Part shown: positions 10,186 through 17,844 of the stretch, piece by piece
How positions within the stretch are numbered: the stretch's first letter is position 1
Layout: every line of letters begins with the position of its first letter
NCBI RefSeq assembly: GCF_004102025.1
Contig: NZ_CP025228.1
Span: 1,240,001 to 1,304,000 of the forward strand
Source of the DNA: Actinomyces qiguomingii
Lineage (GTDB): Bacteria; Actinomycetota; Actinomycetes; Actinomycetales; Actinomycetaceae
Direction of reading: 5' to 3'
DNA length: 64,000 nt
Position numbers and translations under genes: made by a program
Notes under the pieces: generated by a model
Databases searched by the model: none
What the model was told of the DNA's origin: nothing
Seen by the model: only the letters and a program-made list of their open reading frames with translations

Positions 10186-10743
10186 TCAGCCCGACAGTCC
10201 CAGCAGCCTGCGGGTGTACACGGCCTGGCCGGAGTGCTGGGCGGCGTCGTCGATGATCGAGGCCAACCGCACCGCGCGGGTGACGGGAGGCGTCCAGGTG
10301 CGGTCGATGACGTCCTCCAGCGCCTGCGGCGCCAGCGCCGCCAGGTAGTGACGGGCGAGGGCATAGGCGGCGTCAAGGTACTCGATTAGGGCATCAAGGT
10401 CGTTCACACGCACAAGCGCCGCCTGGTCGGGGGTGTGGCGCCAGTCCTCGGTGTCATCGGGCAGGGGCAGCGCGAAGCGCTCCTTGAAGCCGCCAGCGGT
10501 CCACAGCAGCTCGTCACCGGCCAGGGCGGAGATCTGCATATCGATCTCGCGGGCGGTATGCCAAGCCAACCAAGTGAGGGAGTCGATGCGTGGAGCCAGT
10601 TCGGGAGCCGGTTGAGTGTTGGCCTGCTCCACACTCACGCCCTCCAAGGCGCGGTCAAAGCGCTCGCGGGAGCGATCCAGTGAGGCCAACAACAGCTCGA
10701 TGTAGGGGGCGGCGGATGCAGAAGTGGCGGCGGGCTCGCTCAT
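10186..10743 (-). CDS. DinB-superfamily protein (DUF664-like)
   Basis: A 185-residue four-helix-bundle protein of the DinB superfamily, which in actinobacteria includes mycothiol-dependent transferases and hydrolases. The metal-binding histidines are visible in the segments LAWHTAREID and DDAAQHSGQAVYTRRLLG, the latter being the usual C-terminal signature. The gene is convergent with nagA and divergent from nothing nearby. Its ATG is preceded by TACGGT and then 6 nt (GGAGTC), which could act as a leaderless -10 or, through GGAG, as a ribosome site. Substrate unknown. Confidence 0.8.
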   Translation of the reverse strand: MSEPAATSASAAPYIELLLASLDRSRERFDRALEGVSVEQANTQPAPELAPRIDSLTWLAWHTAREIDMQISALAGDELLWTAGGFKERFALPLPDDTEDWRHTPDQAALVRVNDLDALIEYLDAAYALARHYLAALAPQALEDVIDRTWTPPVTRAVRLASIIDDAAQHSGQAVYTRRLLGLSG

Positions 10744-10749
10744 GACTCC

Positions 10750-10755
10750 ACCGTA
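10750..10755 (-). promoter_or_regulatory. -10 hexamer of a leaderless DinB-gene transcript
   Basis: On the minus strand TACGGT is followed by six bases (GGAGTC) and the ATG at 10743. This is the same TANNNT-N6-start geometry as at other genes in the window. Confidence 0.5.
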
Positions 10756-10887
10756 GCCGTGGGTGGGCGGGGTGACCAGGGGCCGTGCTGAGGGACCATG
10801 CGAGGCTCTGGATAGTTGCCGGTGTGGCCTGGCCGGGCGGAGGACCCGGTGGGCAGGCCTCGGTGACGCGGTCCTGGCGAGGCGACC

Positions 10888-11448
10888 TCAGACACGCTGG
10901 CCGCACTGAGAACAGAAGGTGGCGTCCTCGGTCTCCAGGTATCCGCAGGAGCGGCAACGCAGCCGGACCACCTCGGCCGGGGAGCCCACTGGCCGTGAAG
11001 AGCCGCCCAGCGCCGTTTCCAAAGTGGGAATCTCTTCCAGCCGCATCTGATCCTGGGCGCCTTGCGACCGCTTCCACGGTTCGGCGTCGCGGGCCTCACC
11101 CTGGGGCGACAGCAGCACGCCGGAGCCGGCCAGCCCCTCCTTGCCGACGCGTCGGATCCACTGGCCGATCCCGATCAGGATGAAACCGGCGAGCGAGAGG
11201 GGGAAGGACCGGAACATGCGGCCGATGTTTTCGCCCGCGTCTGAAGTACCGAATCCGGAGAAGACGCTGAAGCCGACGATGAAGACGCTGAAGAACATGA
11301 TCAGTCCCACGCCCTGAAGCACGGCCCCGCCGTAGTAGGCGACCTTGCGCCAGGTCGGCACGTCATAACTGCGCGGACGACCGCCGTTGTTCGTGTACGG
11401 GGACTGCTGATAGGGCGACTGCTGGTCGGGTACCGGGCTGTTAGTCAT
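10888..11448 (-). CDS. Zinc-ribbon membrane protein of unknown function
   Basis: A 186-residue protein with a Pro/Gln/Tyr-rich N-terminus, two predicted membrane helices (about residues 40-62 and 80-100), and a C-terminal zinc ribbon of two CxxC pairs (CRSCGYLETEDATFCSQCG). The ribbon probably lies in the cytoplasm. The ATG at 11448 is chosen over an upstream in-frame ATG at 11481 because GGAGG lies at the right distance before it. No partner gene is obvious. Orphan zinc-ribbon membrane proteins of this type are common in actinobacteria and uncharacterised. Confidence 0.75.
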   Translation of the reverse strand: MTNSPVPDQQSPYQQSPYTNNGGRPRSYDVPTWRKVAYYGGAVLQGVGLIMFFSVFIVGFSVFSGFGTSDAGENIGRMFRSFPLSLAGFILIGIGQWIRRVGKEGLAGSGVLLSPQGEARDAEPWKRSQGAQDQMRLEEIPTLETALGGSSRPVGSPAEVVRLRCRSCGYLETEDATFCSQCGQRV

Positions 11449-11564
11449 GCGAGGGCCTCCGTTTGGGGAAGGACGCTTCACTCTAACCGATGGCTCACAG
11501 AATCACGAATCGGGAACGAGGAACGAAATGGGCCGGCGCCCACGTGCAGGGTGAGGGGCACGGT

Positions 11565-11759
11565 CCCGGGTGGCACGGAATGCGGCAGGTCCGTGGGTTA
11601 GAGGTCGGTCAGAAGGTGAGTGCACGGTCCCGGGTGGCACAGAATGCAGCACTTTCCCTGCGCATGGGAGAGCCGACCGTGGCCAAACCCGCATGATCAC
11701 GGGGAATGCCGGCACGGAGGGAATCGTTGGCTCGGGAAAGTGCTGCATTCTGTGACACC
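11565..11759. repeat. 26-bp inverted repeat plus a third related half-site
   Basis: Left arm 11633-11658 (starts GGTGGCACAGAATGCAGCAC) and right arm 11734-11759 are inverted copies with one mismatch, separated by 75 bp. A third diverged copy of the left arm, GGTGGCACGGAATGCGGCA, lies at about 11571-11589 after the same CGGTCCCG word. The unit sits between divergent genes (zinc-ribbon protein and menA) and ends about 10 bp before the menA -10 box. The intervening bases encode nothing recognisable, so this may be a non-autonomous palindromic element or a regulatory array. Confidence 0.8.
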
Positions 11760-11769
11760 TGTTCTACGG

Positions 11770-11775
11770 TAGGCT
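11770..11775 (+). promoter_or_regulatory. candidate menA -10 element
   Basis: TAGGCT lies 27 bp before the menA ATG, with a GGGGGGAG ribosome site in between. It therefore predicts a leadered transcript, unlike the leaderless starts nearby. The inverted repeat at 11633-11759 lies immediately upstream. Confidence 0.4.
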
Positions 11776-11802
11776 CAGCGCGCCGGGAGTGAGGGGGGAG
11801 AC

Positions 11803-12816
11803 ATGAGCCTGCAGCAGCCGGTGGACGGGGATGGGTTGGCTGCGCGCGGCGGCGAAGTCGAAAGCCGCGGCGCTCTGACCACCACCGGGCCGGATGCCAC
11901 CAGCTGGATGGAGGTGGTGCGCCTGCGCACGCTGCCCGCGGCCGTCGCTCCGGTCATCCTTGGAGCAGGCGCCGCCTCGGCTTTGGGGGCGGTATCCGGG
12001 CCTCGAGTCTTGCTGGCGGCGGGCGTTGCCCTAGCGCTGCAGATCGGTTCGAATCTGGCCAACGACTACTCCGATGGCGTACGCGGAACTGATGACGAGC
12101 GCACCGGTCCTCCCCGGCTGACCGCCTCCGGCCGGGTCGACCCGCGCAGGGTAAAATACGCGGCCTTCGGCTGCTTCGGCCTTGCCGGCGTGCTCGGACT
12201 CGTGCTGGTGGCCCTGGCCGGCCAGTGGTGGCTGTTGGGGGCAGGGGCGGCAGCGGTGGCGGCCGCGTGGTTCTACACCGGAGGTTCGCATCCTTACGGC
12301 TACGCCGGACTCGGTGAGGTTTTCGTCTTCATCTTCTTCGGTTTGATGGCGACTTGCGGAACCGTCTATGTGCAGGCCGGGGGCGTGCCCGGGTGGCTAT
12401 GGCCTGCGGCCTGCGGCATCGGCCTGATCGCTTGTTCCCTGCTTATGGTCAACAATCTGCGTGACATTACTACCGATCCGCGCCACGGGAAGATGACACT
12501 GGCCGTGCGATTGGGGGATCGCCGCGCCCGGGGTGCCTTCGTGGTCATGGTGACGGTGCCGGTCGTACTGGCGGTCGTGGCCGTGGTGTGGGCGCGCGCT
12601 GATCTGATGGTGCGGGCACCGGGCGGCTCGTCATGGGCTTGGCCGGGCGTTATTGCACTTCTGGTAGGGGTGCTGGCAGTCATGGCCGCCCGCACGCTGC
12701 GGCCGGTGTTGTCCGGGGCGACCGGGCGCGCACTCATTCCGGCACTACGCGACGCCGGGCTGTACGAACTCGCCTATGGCGGAGCCCTGGCACTCGCATT
12801 GATCGCGGCGGCGTGA
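11803..12816 (+). CDS. menA: 1,4-dihydroxy-2-naphthoate polyprenyltransferase
   Basis: Membrane UbiA-family prenyltransferase that joins a polyprenyl chain to 1,4-dihydroxy-2-naphthoate, giving demethylmenaquinone. The 337-residue protein has the aspartate-rich prenyl-diphosphate motif NDYSDGVRGTDD near residue 86, a second conserved stretch NNLRDITTDPRHGKMTLAVRLG, and about eight to nine membrane helices. The N-terminus has about 40 extra polar residues. It is separated from the other men genes in the window (menB, menC-menD, menF-menG) but acts in the same pathway and supplies the quinone used by the nuo-encoded complex. Confidence 0.95.
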   Translation: MSLQQPVDGDGLAARGGEVESRGALTTTGPDATSWMEVVRLRTLPAAVAPVILGAGAASALGAVSGPRVLLAAGVALALQIGSNLANDYSDGVRGTDDERTGPPRLTASGRVDPRRVKYAAFGCFGLAGVLGLVLVALAGQWWLLGAGAAAVAAAWFYTGGSHPYGYAGLGEVFVFIFFGLMATCGTVYVQAGGVPGWLWPAACGIGLIACSLLMVNNLRDITTDPRHGKMTLAVRLGDRRARGAFVVMVTVPVVLAVVAVVWARADLMVRAPGGSSWAWPGVIALLVGVLAVMAARTLRPVLSGATGRALIPALRDAGLYELAYGGALALALIAAA

Positions 12817-12866
12817 GATTGGCCTGATCGGGGCGGAAAGGTTTGCGTCGCATCATAGGAGCGCGT

Positions 12867-12872
12867 TAGCGT
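12867..12872 (+). promoter_or_regulatory. -10 hexamer before the Cys-rich leader ORF
   Basis: TAGCGT is followed by 6 nt and the ATG of the leader peptide at 12879. A TTGCGT at 12843-12848 sits 18 bp upstream as a possible -35. This predicts a leaderless leader-peptide mRNA that continues into the ABC-transporter operon. Confidence 0.55.
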
Positions 12873-12878
12873 CCTGGT

Positions 12879-12977
12879 ATGGCGAACACGCACTCGATGA
12901 ACCGGACCGCTGGTAGCGCGCAGGCGCTCGCGGTCATGTGTCGTGGGTGCGTGTGTCCATGCTGCCAGGCGCTCTGA
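12879..12977 (+). CDS. Cysteine-rich leader peptide of an ABC-transporter operon
   Basis: A 32-codon ORF whose C-terminal third reads MCRGCVCPCCQAL, giving five cysteines within nine residues (residues 21-29), including a CC pair. It begins 6 nt after a TANNNT box and ends 260 bp before a Ssu/Tau-like ABC-transporter operon. Short cysteine-clustered ORFs upstream of sulfur-acquisition genes are known in actinobacteria as attenuator peptides: ribosomes stalled at Cys codons when Cys-tRNA is scarce switch on downstream expression. I infer the same here. The cluster is too dense to be likely by chance, and the ORF is too small for automatic calling. An in-frame ATG at codon 7 is an alternative start. 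Confidence 0.65.
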   Translation: MANTHSMNRTAGSAQALAVMCRGCVCPCCQAL

Positions 12978-13237
12978 ATCCGTCCCTAAGGCACGACGAC
13001 GCTCTCCGCTCAACCCCGCTTCTCGAGATCCTGCCGTCCTAAAGCCCCGGTACAGCGGGCTAAGACCGTCGGTAGCCCCGCAGACGGCGGTGAGTTCCCC
13101 GCAGGGAAGCATCGACGGCGGCGCCGCGCCCCACGCCTGGCAGTATCCCCGCGAATACCCCCGCGCCCGGACACCCCTCTATCTCATCCGCCGACTCGCC
13201 TTCCTGACGCCCGCACAAATGTATTGAGGAGACCCAA
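12978..13237 (+). promoter_or_regulatory. untranslated leader with possible attenuator stems
   Basis: These 260 bp lie between the Cys-rich leader ORF and the ABC-transporter substrate-binding gene. Short stems can be drawn, for example CCGTC/GACGG around 13067-13088, but I could not fold the region. No thiamine, SAM or cobalamin riboswitch consensus is visible. The region ends in GAGGAGAC before the ATG at 13238. Confidence 0.35.
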
Positions 13238-14449
13238 ATGTCCACTCCTGAGAACGCCCCCACCCCAGGCCAGGACTCCGCCGACGACGCCGCTACCGCA
13301 CCCACGGAGAACGCCTCCGCCCCCGAAACCGGCGGGGTCGGACAGGCCGCGGTCGCCGGCGAAGTCACCGCCGAGAACGCCGCCGCGATCCTAGCCTCCG
13401 ATGATGCCAATGAGCCCACCGAGTCAGCCAGCGCGCGCGCTCACCTGTCGCGCCGTCGCCTGCTCGCCGTTGGCGGGCTTGCCGCTGCGGCCGTAGCCGG
13501 CGGCGCCGCCTGGCTAACGCTGCGCCGCACCAACTCCGGCCTTGTAGGTGCGGCCGAACAGCTGCCGCTGGTGATCGGCGGCGACATCTGCGCCGCCCCG
13601 CTTTACGCCGCCTACCACCAGGGCTACTTCGACGACGCCGGGCTGAACGTCACCTTGGCCCGCACTCAGCGCACCGAGGACACCAAGGACGCCCTCAGCG
13701 CCGGGAAGTACATCGGCGCCCCCGGCATCTTCTTCTCCTGGTTGGAGCCCATCTACAACGGCATCAACGCCAAGCTGACCGCCGGCTTCCACTCCGGTTG
13801 CCTGCAGCTGGTGGTCAACAACGACTCTCCGATCTCCTCCTACGCGGACCTGAAGGGAGCCACCATCGGCGTCCCCTCCCTGGCCTCCTCGGCCTTCGCC
13901 TACTTCTCGATCGGCCTGGCCAAGGCCGGCATCAACGTCGACCCCGAGCACGGTGACATCACGTGGACCACCATCGACGAGGACTCCCTGGGCACACGCC
14001 TGACCAACGGCGACGTCGATGCGATCATGGGCTCGGATCCGGCCCCGCTGTTGCCCGTATTCGACGGCACAGCCCATGTGATCGAGTCCAATGATGATGA
14101 GCCCTTCTGCTGCTCAGTGGCCCTGAACGGCGATTTCGTGGCCAACCGACCCGAGGACGCCAAGGCGCTGACGGAGGCGTGGCTGAAGGGGTCGGACTAC
14201 CTGGCGGCCTCGCAGGCTAACCGCCGGGAGATCGCCAAGATCGAGGTCGACAACAACTACGTGGCCGCCGAGCAGTCCCTGGTGGAGCAGGTGCTGGAGA
14301 CCTATGGCTGGGAGGCCTCGGCCACTGCCTTCCGCGAGGCCATCGAACCGGGCATCGAGGACTTCAAGCTCACCGGCTATATCGACGCCGGCATTGGTGC
14401 CGCCGAGCTCGCCGACACCGTGTACACGGACCTGGGGATCAACCGGTGA
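13238..14449 (+). CDS. ABC transporter substrate-binding protein, SsuA/TauA/NMT1-like
   Basis: Extracytoplasmic solute-binding protein of the family that binds sulfonates, taurine, nitrate or pyrimidine precursors. The 403-residue product has an unusually long acidic Ala/Thr/Glu-rich N-terminus (about 65 residues), then a Tat-like signal HLSRRRLLAVGG with hydrophobic core. The binding domain follows: LPLVIGGDICAAPLYAAYHQGYF, then SYADLKGATIGVPS and NGDVDAIMGSDPAPLL. No lipobox is seen, so folded export by Tat is likely. The GTGA overlap with the permease gene indicates an operon. The upstream Cys-rich leader argues for a sulfur-containing substrate, but the ligand is not proven. Confidence 0.85.
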   Translation: MSTPENAPTPGQDSADDAATAPTENASAPETGGVGQAAVAGEVTAENAAAILASDDANEPTESASARAHLSRRRLLAVGGLAAAAVAGGAAWLTLRRTNSGLVGAAEQLPLVIGGDICAAPLYAAYHQGYFDDAGLNVTLARTQRTEDTKDALSAGKYIGAPGIFFSWLEPIYNGINAKLTAGFHSGCLQLVVNNDSPISSYADLKGATIGVPSLASSAFAYFSIGLAKAGINVDPEHGDITWTTIDEDSLGTRLTNGDVDAIMGSDPAPLLPVFDGTAHVIESNDDEPFCCSVALNGDFVANRPEDAKALTEAWLKGSDYLAASQANRREIAKIEVDNNYVAAEQSLVEQVLETYGWEASATAFREAIEPGIEDFKLTGYIDAGIGAAELADTVYTDLGINR

Positions 14450-15537
14450 GCGCCCAAGCACAGACGGATGCGGCGGCGGGGCAGCCCGTCCCCGCTGAAG
14501 ACTCGGCCTCGGCCGATGCTGCTGCGACGCCGCCCGACCGCCCAGCGGCACCGCGCCCCTCCGCGGAGGCACACCGGCGCGCCCGCCTGAGCCGGCTCGC
14601 CGGGGCGGCGCTTGCCATCTGGGTCCTGTATGCCGCCGTCGTCGCGGCGGTGCCCGACGCGGCCGACGCGCGCACGGCCAGCACGACGCCGCTGCTGGCG
14701 CTGGTCGGCGCCTGGCTTGTGGCGCTGGGGGTGTGGACGGCGGTAGCCCTGGTTCGCCCGGGAACCTCCGCCGCGGGGGCACTCGCGCACCGACTGCCCT
14801 GGATCATCTTCTTTGGGGCCTGGTTCATCGTCTGGCAGCTGACCACGGTGAAGTCCGGGCTGCTGGACCCGCCCTACTTCGTCGCCCCGGAGGTGCTTAT
14901 CGAGGCCTTCCTGGGCGACTGGACGCTGCTGGCGCGCTGCCTGGGCTCCTCCGCGCTGCTGTTCCTGACCGGCTACGCCGTCGGGTCGGTACTCGGCTTC
15001 GTCACGGGCCTGCTCATGGGCTGGTCGCGGAGGGCCGACTACTGGCTGCATCCGCTGCTGCAGACGGTTGGGCCGGTTCCGGCGGCTTCACTGCTGCCGC
15101 TGGCGGTGCTCATCCTGCCGACGACGTACACATCGGCTGCTTTCATTGTCGCCTTCGGGGCCTGGTTCCCCATGGCGACCATGACCCGTGCCGGTGTGCA
15201 TGCGGTCCCGCGCTCATACTTCGACGTCGCCCGCACACTGGGGGCCGGCGAGTCCTTCCTGGTTCGTCGCATCGCCATTCCGGCGGCCCTGCCCGAAATG
15301 CTCACCGGATTGTTCACGGGCCTTGGCACGAGCCTGGCGGCGCTGATGACGGCGGAGTTGGTGGGGGTCGACCAGGGGCTGGCCTGGTACATCAACTGGG
15401 TTAAGGGGTGGGCCGACTACCCGCGCATGTATGTGGGCCTGGCGGTACTGATCATCTTCTGCCGCGCCTTGATGATTCTGCTGTTCAAACTGCGCTCCTC
15501 GCTGCTGGCCTGGCAGCAGAACCTGGTGAGGTGGTAA
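14446..15537 (+). CDS. ABC transporter permease, SsuC/TauC-like
   Basis: Integral membrane subunit of the importer, 363 residues. The N-terminal 45 residues are polar and Ala/Pro-rich. About eight hydrophobic segments follow, and the BPD_transp_1 coupling (EAA) loop is visible as AVPRSYFDVARTLGAGESFLVRRIAIPAALPEMLTG-type sequence around residues 250-285. Start is GTG at 14446, overlapping the preceding stop. The two extra N-terminal helices before the core domain are longer than in E. coli SsuC. It forms one importer with the adjacent binding protein and ATPase. Confidence 0.88.
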   Translation: MSAQAQTDAAAGQPVPAEDSASADAAATPPDRPAAPRPSAEAHRRARLSRLAGAALAIWVLYAAVVAAVPDAADARTASTTPLLALVGAWLVALGVWTAVALVRPGTSAAGALAHRLPWIIFFGAWFIVWQLTTVKSGLLDPPYFVAPEVLIEAFLGDWTLLARCLGSSALLFLTGYAVGSVLGFVTGLLMGWSRRADYWLHPLLQTVGPVPAASLLPLAVLILPTTYTSAAFIVAFGAWFPMATMTRAGVHAVPRSYFDVARTLGAGESFLVRRIAIPAALPEMLTGLFTGLGTSLAALMTAELVGVDQGLAWYINWVKGWADYPRMYVGLAVLIIFCRALMILLFKLRSSLLAWQQNLVRW

Positions 15538-15539
15538 CG

Positions 15540-16454
15540 ATGACTGCTTCGACACCCTCCGCTGCCGCCGCGACTTCTGCGTCATCCCAGGCGGACACCG
15601 CGTACGCTCCCGCCACCGTCCCCACCGGCCGCGGGGCGCGGGTGCGCCTGACCGGTATCAGCCACCACTACCCGCTGCGACACGATGTAGACCACGGCTG
15701 GGTGCCGGCCCTCATGCGGTTGGTTTCTCCCGCCGCCCGTGCCCGCCACGCGGCCGAGGCCGCTAAGCCGGATCAGTTGCCGGTACTGGACGGCATCGAC
15801 CTGGACATCGCGCCGGGTGAGTTTGTCTCCCTGGTGGGCCCCTCCGGCTGCGGCAAGTCCACGATCTTACGCCTGCTGTCGGGTCTGGAGATCCCCGGCC
15901 GGGGCGGTGTAGTCGTCGACGGCGAGGCCGTGACCGGCACCGCCCCCGAGCGGGCCCTGGCCTTCCAGGACGCCACGCTGCTGCCGTGGCGCACGGTGCG
16001 GGAGAACGTCGCTCTGGGTCCGCAGGCGCGCGGCCGCACGGAGCCGCGGCGGGTCGAGGCGGCGCTGGAAGTGGTGGGGCTGCGCGACTTCGCCGAGGCT
16101 TACCCGACCACGCTGTCCGGTGGTATGGCGCAGCGCGCGGCCCTGGCCCGTGCCCTGGTCAACCGTCCGCGCCTGTTCCTGCTGGATGAGCCCTTCGGCA
16201 AGCTCGACGCGCTCACCCGGCTGACCCTGCAGGATGAGATCGCCTCCCTGTGGGCCTCCCAGGGCTTCACGGCGGTGCTGGTCACCCACGACGTGGAGGA
16301 GGCGCTGCGCCTGTCCAACCGCGTCATCGTGCTCTCCGAGCGGCCCGCGCACGTGGTGGAGGACATTCGCGTGCCCGAGGGGCTGGGGAGCGACGAGGCC
16401 ACTGCCGAGTTCCAGCGGTTGCGGCGCCACATCCTCGCGCTTCTGGGCCGCTGA
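15540..16454 (+). CDS. ABC transporter ATP-binding protein, SsuB/TauB-like
   Basis: ATPase energising the adjacent permease. In 304 residues it shows Walker A GPSGCGKST, the Q-loop LAFQDATLLPWRTVREN typical of nitrate/sulfonate/taurine ATPases, signature LSGGMAQRAALARAL, Walker B LFLLDEPFGKLD and the switch histidine in VTHDVEEAL. An insertion of about 45 residues between the first beta strands (DHGWVPALMRLVSPAARARHAAE) is unusual for the family. The ATG at 15540, 2 nt after the permease stop, is preferred over upstream in-frame codons inside the permease gene. Confidence 0.9.
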   Translation: MTASTPSAAAATSASSQADTAYAPATVPTGRGARVRLTGISHHYPLRHDVDHGWVPALMRLVSPAARARHAAEAAKPDQLPVLDGIDLDIAPGEFVSLVGPSGCGKSTILRLLSGLEIPGRGGVVVDGEAVTGTAPERALAFQDATLLPWRTVRENVALGPQARGRTEPRRVEAALEVVGLRDFAEAYPTTLSGGMAQRAALARALVNRPRLFLLDEPFGKLDALTRLTLQDEIASLWASQGFTAVLVTHDVEEALRLSNRVIVLSERPAHVVEDIRVPEGLGSDEATAEFQRLRRHILALLGR

Positions 16455-16465
16455 CCGGGACCACA

Positions 16466-16507
16466 GACGGCGCCCGCCCCGGCAGGAGAGTCGGGACGGG
16501 CGCCGTC
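16466..16507. terminator. bidirectional hairpin terminator
   Basis: A perfect 11-bp stem, GACGGCGCCCG (16466-16476) pairing with CGGGCGCCGTC (16497-16507), sits between the ABC ATPase stop (16454) and the end of the convergent yagU-like gene (16530). There is no T-run, as is usual in high-G+C actinobacteria. Confidence 0.75.
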
Positions 16508-16529
16508 GTCGAGAAGCGCGCGGGCTCAC

Positions 16530-17117
16530 TCAGCGAGTGGCAGCCTCCAGGGCGAACTCCGCGTCGGGCTCGCGGGTGATGCGGTTACGCAGGTCGCGGC
16601 GCACGATCTCGATGGACCACATCCACACGATGTGGCCGAAGAACTCCGAGAAGTGCTCCGACCAGGTCTGGGCGCCATCGATCCAGGGGAAGGGGTTGGG
16701 TGCCCAGCCCAGCAGGGGCATGACGATCACGTGCGCGCCCACGTACACGAAGACGCCGAAGACGGCACCCTGCCACAGCTTGATCCGTGGGAAGTACTCG
16801 GCGGCGATGCAGTAGATCAGGCCGAAGACGATCGCGAAGCTGAAGTGCACGATGAAGGACATGATCGGCAGCTCGTTGTTGGAGAACGTGATCGTCAGGT
16901 GCGAGGTTTCCGGGGACATGCCGAACCACTCCAGCATGGCCTGGGGCGGGTTCGTGTCCGAGCGGATGCCGGGTGTGCGCGGCGGGAAGGGTACCTCCCA
17001 GCCGAACTTGACCAGGGCGGAGAAGGCGCCGGCGATCAGGCCGACGAGTGTGGCCACGCCGAGGCGGCGGCGGGACGGCTCGGTCGAGCCGAGCAGGTGG
17101 GTGATCCAGGCGGGCAT
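16530..17117 (-). CDS. YagU family inner-membrane protein (DUF1440)
   Basis: A 195-residue membrane protein of the YagU/DUF1440 family: about four membrane helices (near residues 20-40, 88-106, 115-135 and 160-180), with the family-typical stretches GLIAGAFSALVKFGWEVPFPPR, PPQAMLEW and HIVWMWSIEIVRRDLR. E. coli YagU has been linked to acid resistance; the molecular activity is unknown. The ATG at 17117 is preceded by GGAGG at 7-nt spacing, so the longer in-frame start at 17270 is rejected. It is convergent with the ABC importer and separated by a hairpin terminator. Confidence 0.85.
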   Translation of the reverse strand: MPAWITHLLGSTEPSRRRLGVATLVGLIAGAFSALVKFGWEVPFPPRTPGIRSDTNPPQAMLEWFGMSPETSHLTITFSNNELPIMSFIVHFSFAIVFGLIYCIAAEYFPRIKLWQGAVFGVFVYVGAHVIVMPLLGWAPNPFPWIDGAQTWSEHFSEFFGHIVWMWSIEIVRRDLRNRITREPDAEFALEAATR

Positions 17118-17286
17118 GTGGGAACCTCCGGGTATTGCGGCGGGGTCGCCGCGGCGATGATGAGCAGGCGCCCTCGGCGCGTGCTCATCGGGGTCGACCA
17201 ACGATTTCACGGCGTAGCGCCGGTGTCCAAGCGACCCGGCGGCGAAGGCGGGCGTCGAACTCGTCAACACAACTCCAGCAAGCGCA

Positions 17287-17292
17287 TAGGGT
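17287..17292 (+). promoter_or_regulatory. -10 hexamer of a leaderless transcript
   Basis: TAGGGT is followed by exactly 6 nt and the GTG at 17299, in line with leaderless expression of the downstream membrane-protein gene. Confidence 0.5.
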
Positions 17293-17298
17293 AAAGGT

Positions 17299-17844
17299 GT
17301 GATCTACTACCAAAGGGACGATGAGCACGGCGGAACCGCACTGGGTGTTGTCAGTGCCATCCTGGCGGTCGTTCTGGTGTGTGGTCTGCGGCTGGCGGTG
17401 ATGCTCTCCGCGCTCTTTGTCATTGTGGACGTGGCGGCCACGGGGGCATTCGTACTGTTGTGCTACTTCGCGGCGCTTGGAGCCGCCTGGTATGGCGCCC
17501 ACCGTTTTCTGCTGTCGCCCCGGAGCGTGCAGGTGACTGAACGCGGCATGCACATTGCCAGGGACTACCTGCCCTGGCCGCGTCGGCGCGAGGAACTCCT
17601 CGTTGTCGAGAAGCGGCGTCTGGCCAGACGCCCTCACCATCGTGCCGTTTACTACACCTCGTCTGGGCGTGTACGCATACGCGGACTGGAGAATATGAAG
17701 CAGTACGACGACCCGGCCGTCGCGCGTCAGGCCGTCGAGGCTCGGCTGGAACAGGTCTGGGCGGCCTGTGAGTGGGCGCGTGCGGACGCGGCTAAGAGGC
17801 GCTGCCAGGCGGCCACGGAGCCGGGCACGGACGCTCAGAAGTAG
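17299..17844 (+). CDS. Small membrane protein, YcxB-like architecture, unknown function
   Basis: A 181-residue protein with two hydrophobic segments (about residues 15-34 and 38-66) followed by a basic cytoplasmic domain (SVQVTERGMHIARDYLPWPRRREELL) that resembles the beta-rich C-terminal half of YcxB-like proteins, and a charged helical tail. No enzymatic motif is visible. The GTG start is supported by the TANNNT box 6 nt upstream. Its 3' end overlaps the 3' end of convergent menB by 10 bp. Confidence 0.65.
   Translation: MIYYQRDDEHGGTALGVVSAILAVVLVCGLRLAVMLSALFVIVDVAATGAFVLLCYFAALGAAWYGAHRFLLSPRSVQVTERGMHIARDYLPWPRRREELLVVEKRRLARRPHHRAVYYTSSGRVRIRGLENMKQYDDPAVARQAVEARLEQVWAACEWARADAAKRRCQAATEPGTDAQK

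Noticed and set aside
12978..13237. Riboswitch (thiamine, SAM or cobalamin) before the ABC importer
   Set aside because: None of the conserved core sequences of these classes is visible; the Cys-rich leader ORF is a better explanation.
17118..17270. Longer start for the YagU-like protein
   Set aside because: The ATG at 17117 has GGAGG at ideal spacing and begins at the family-typical N-terminus.
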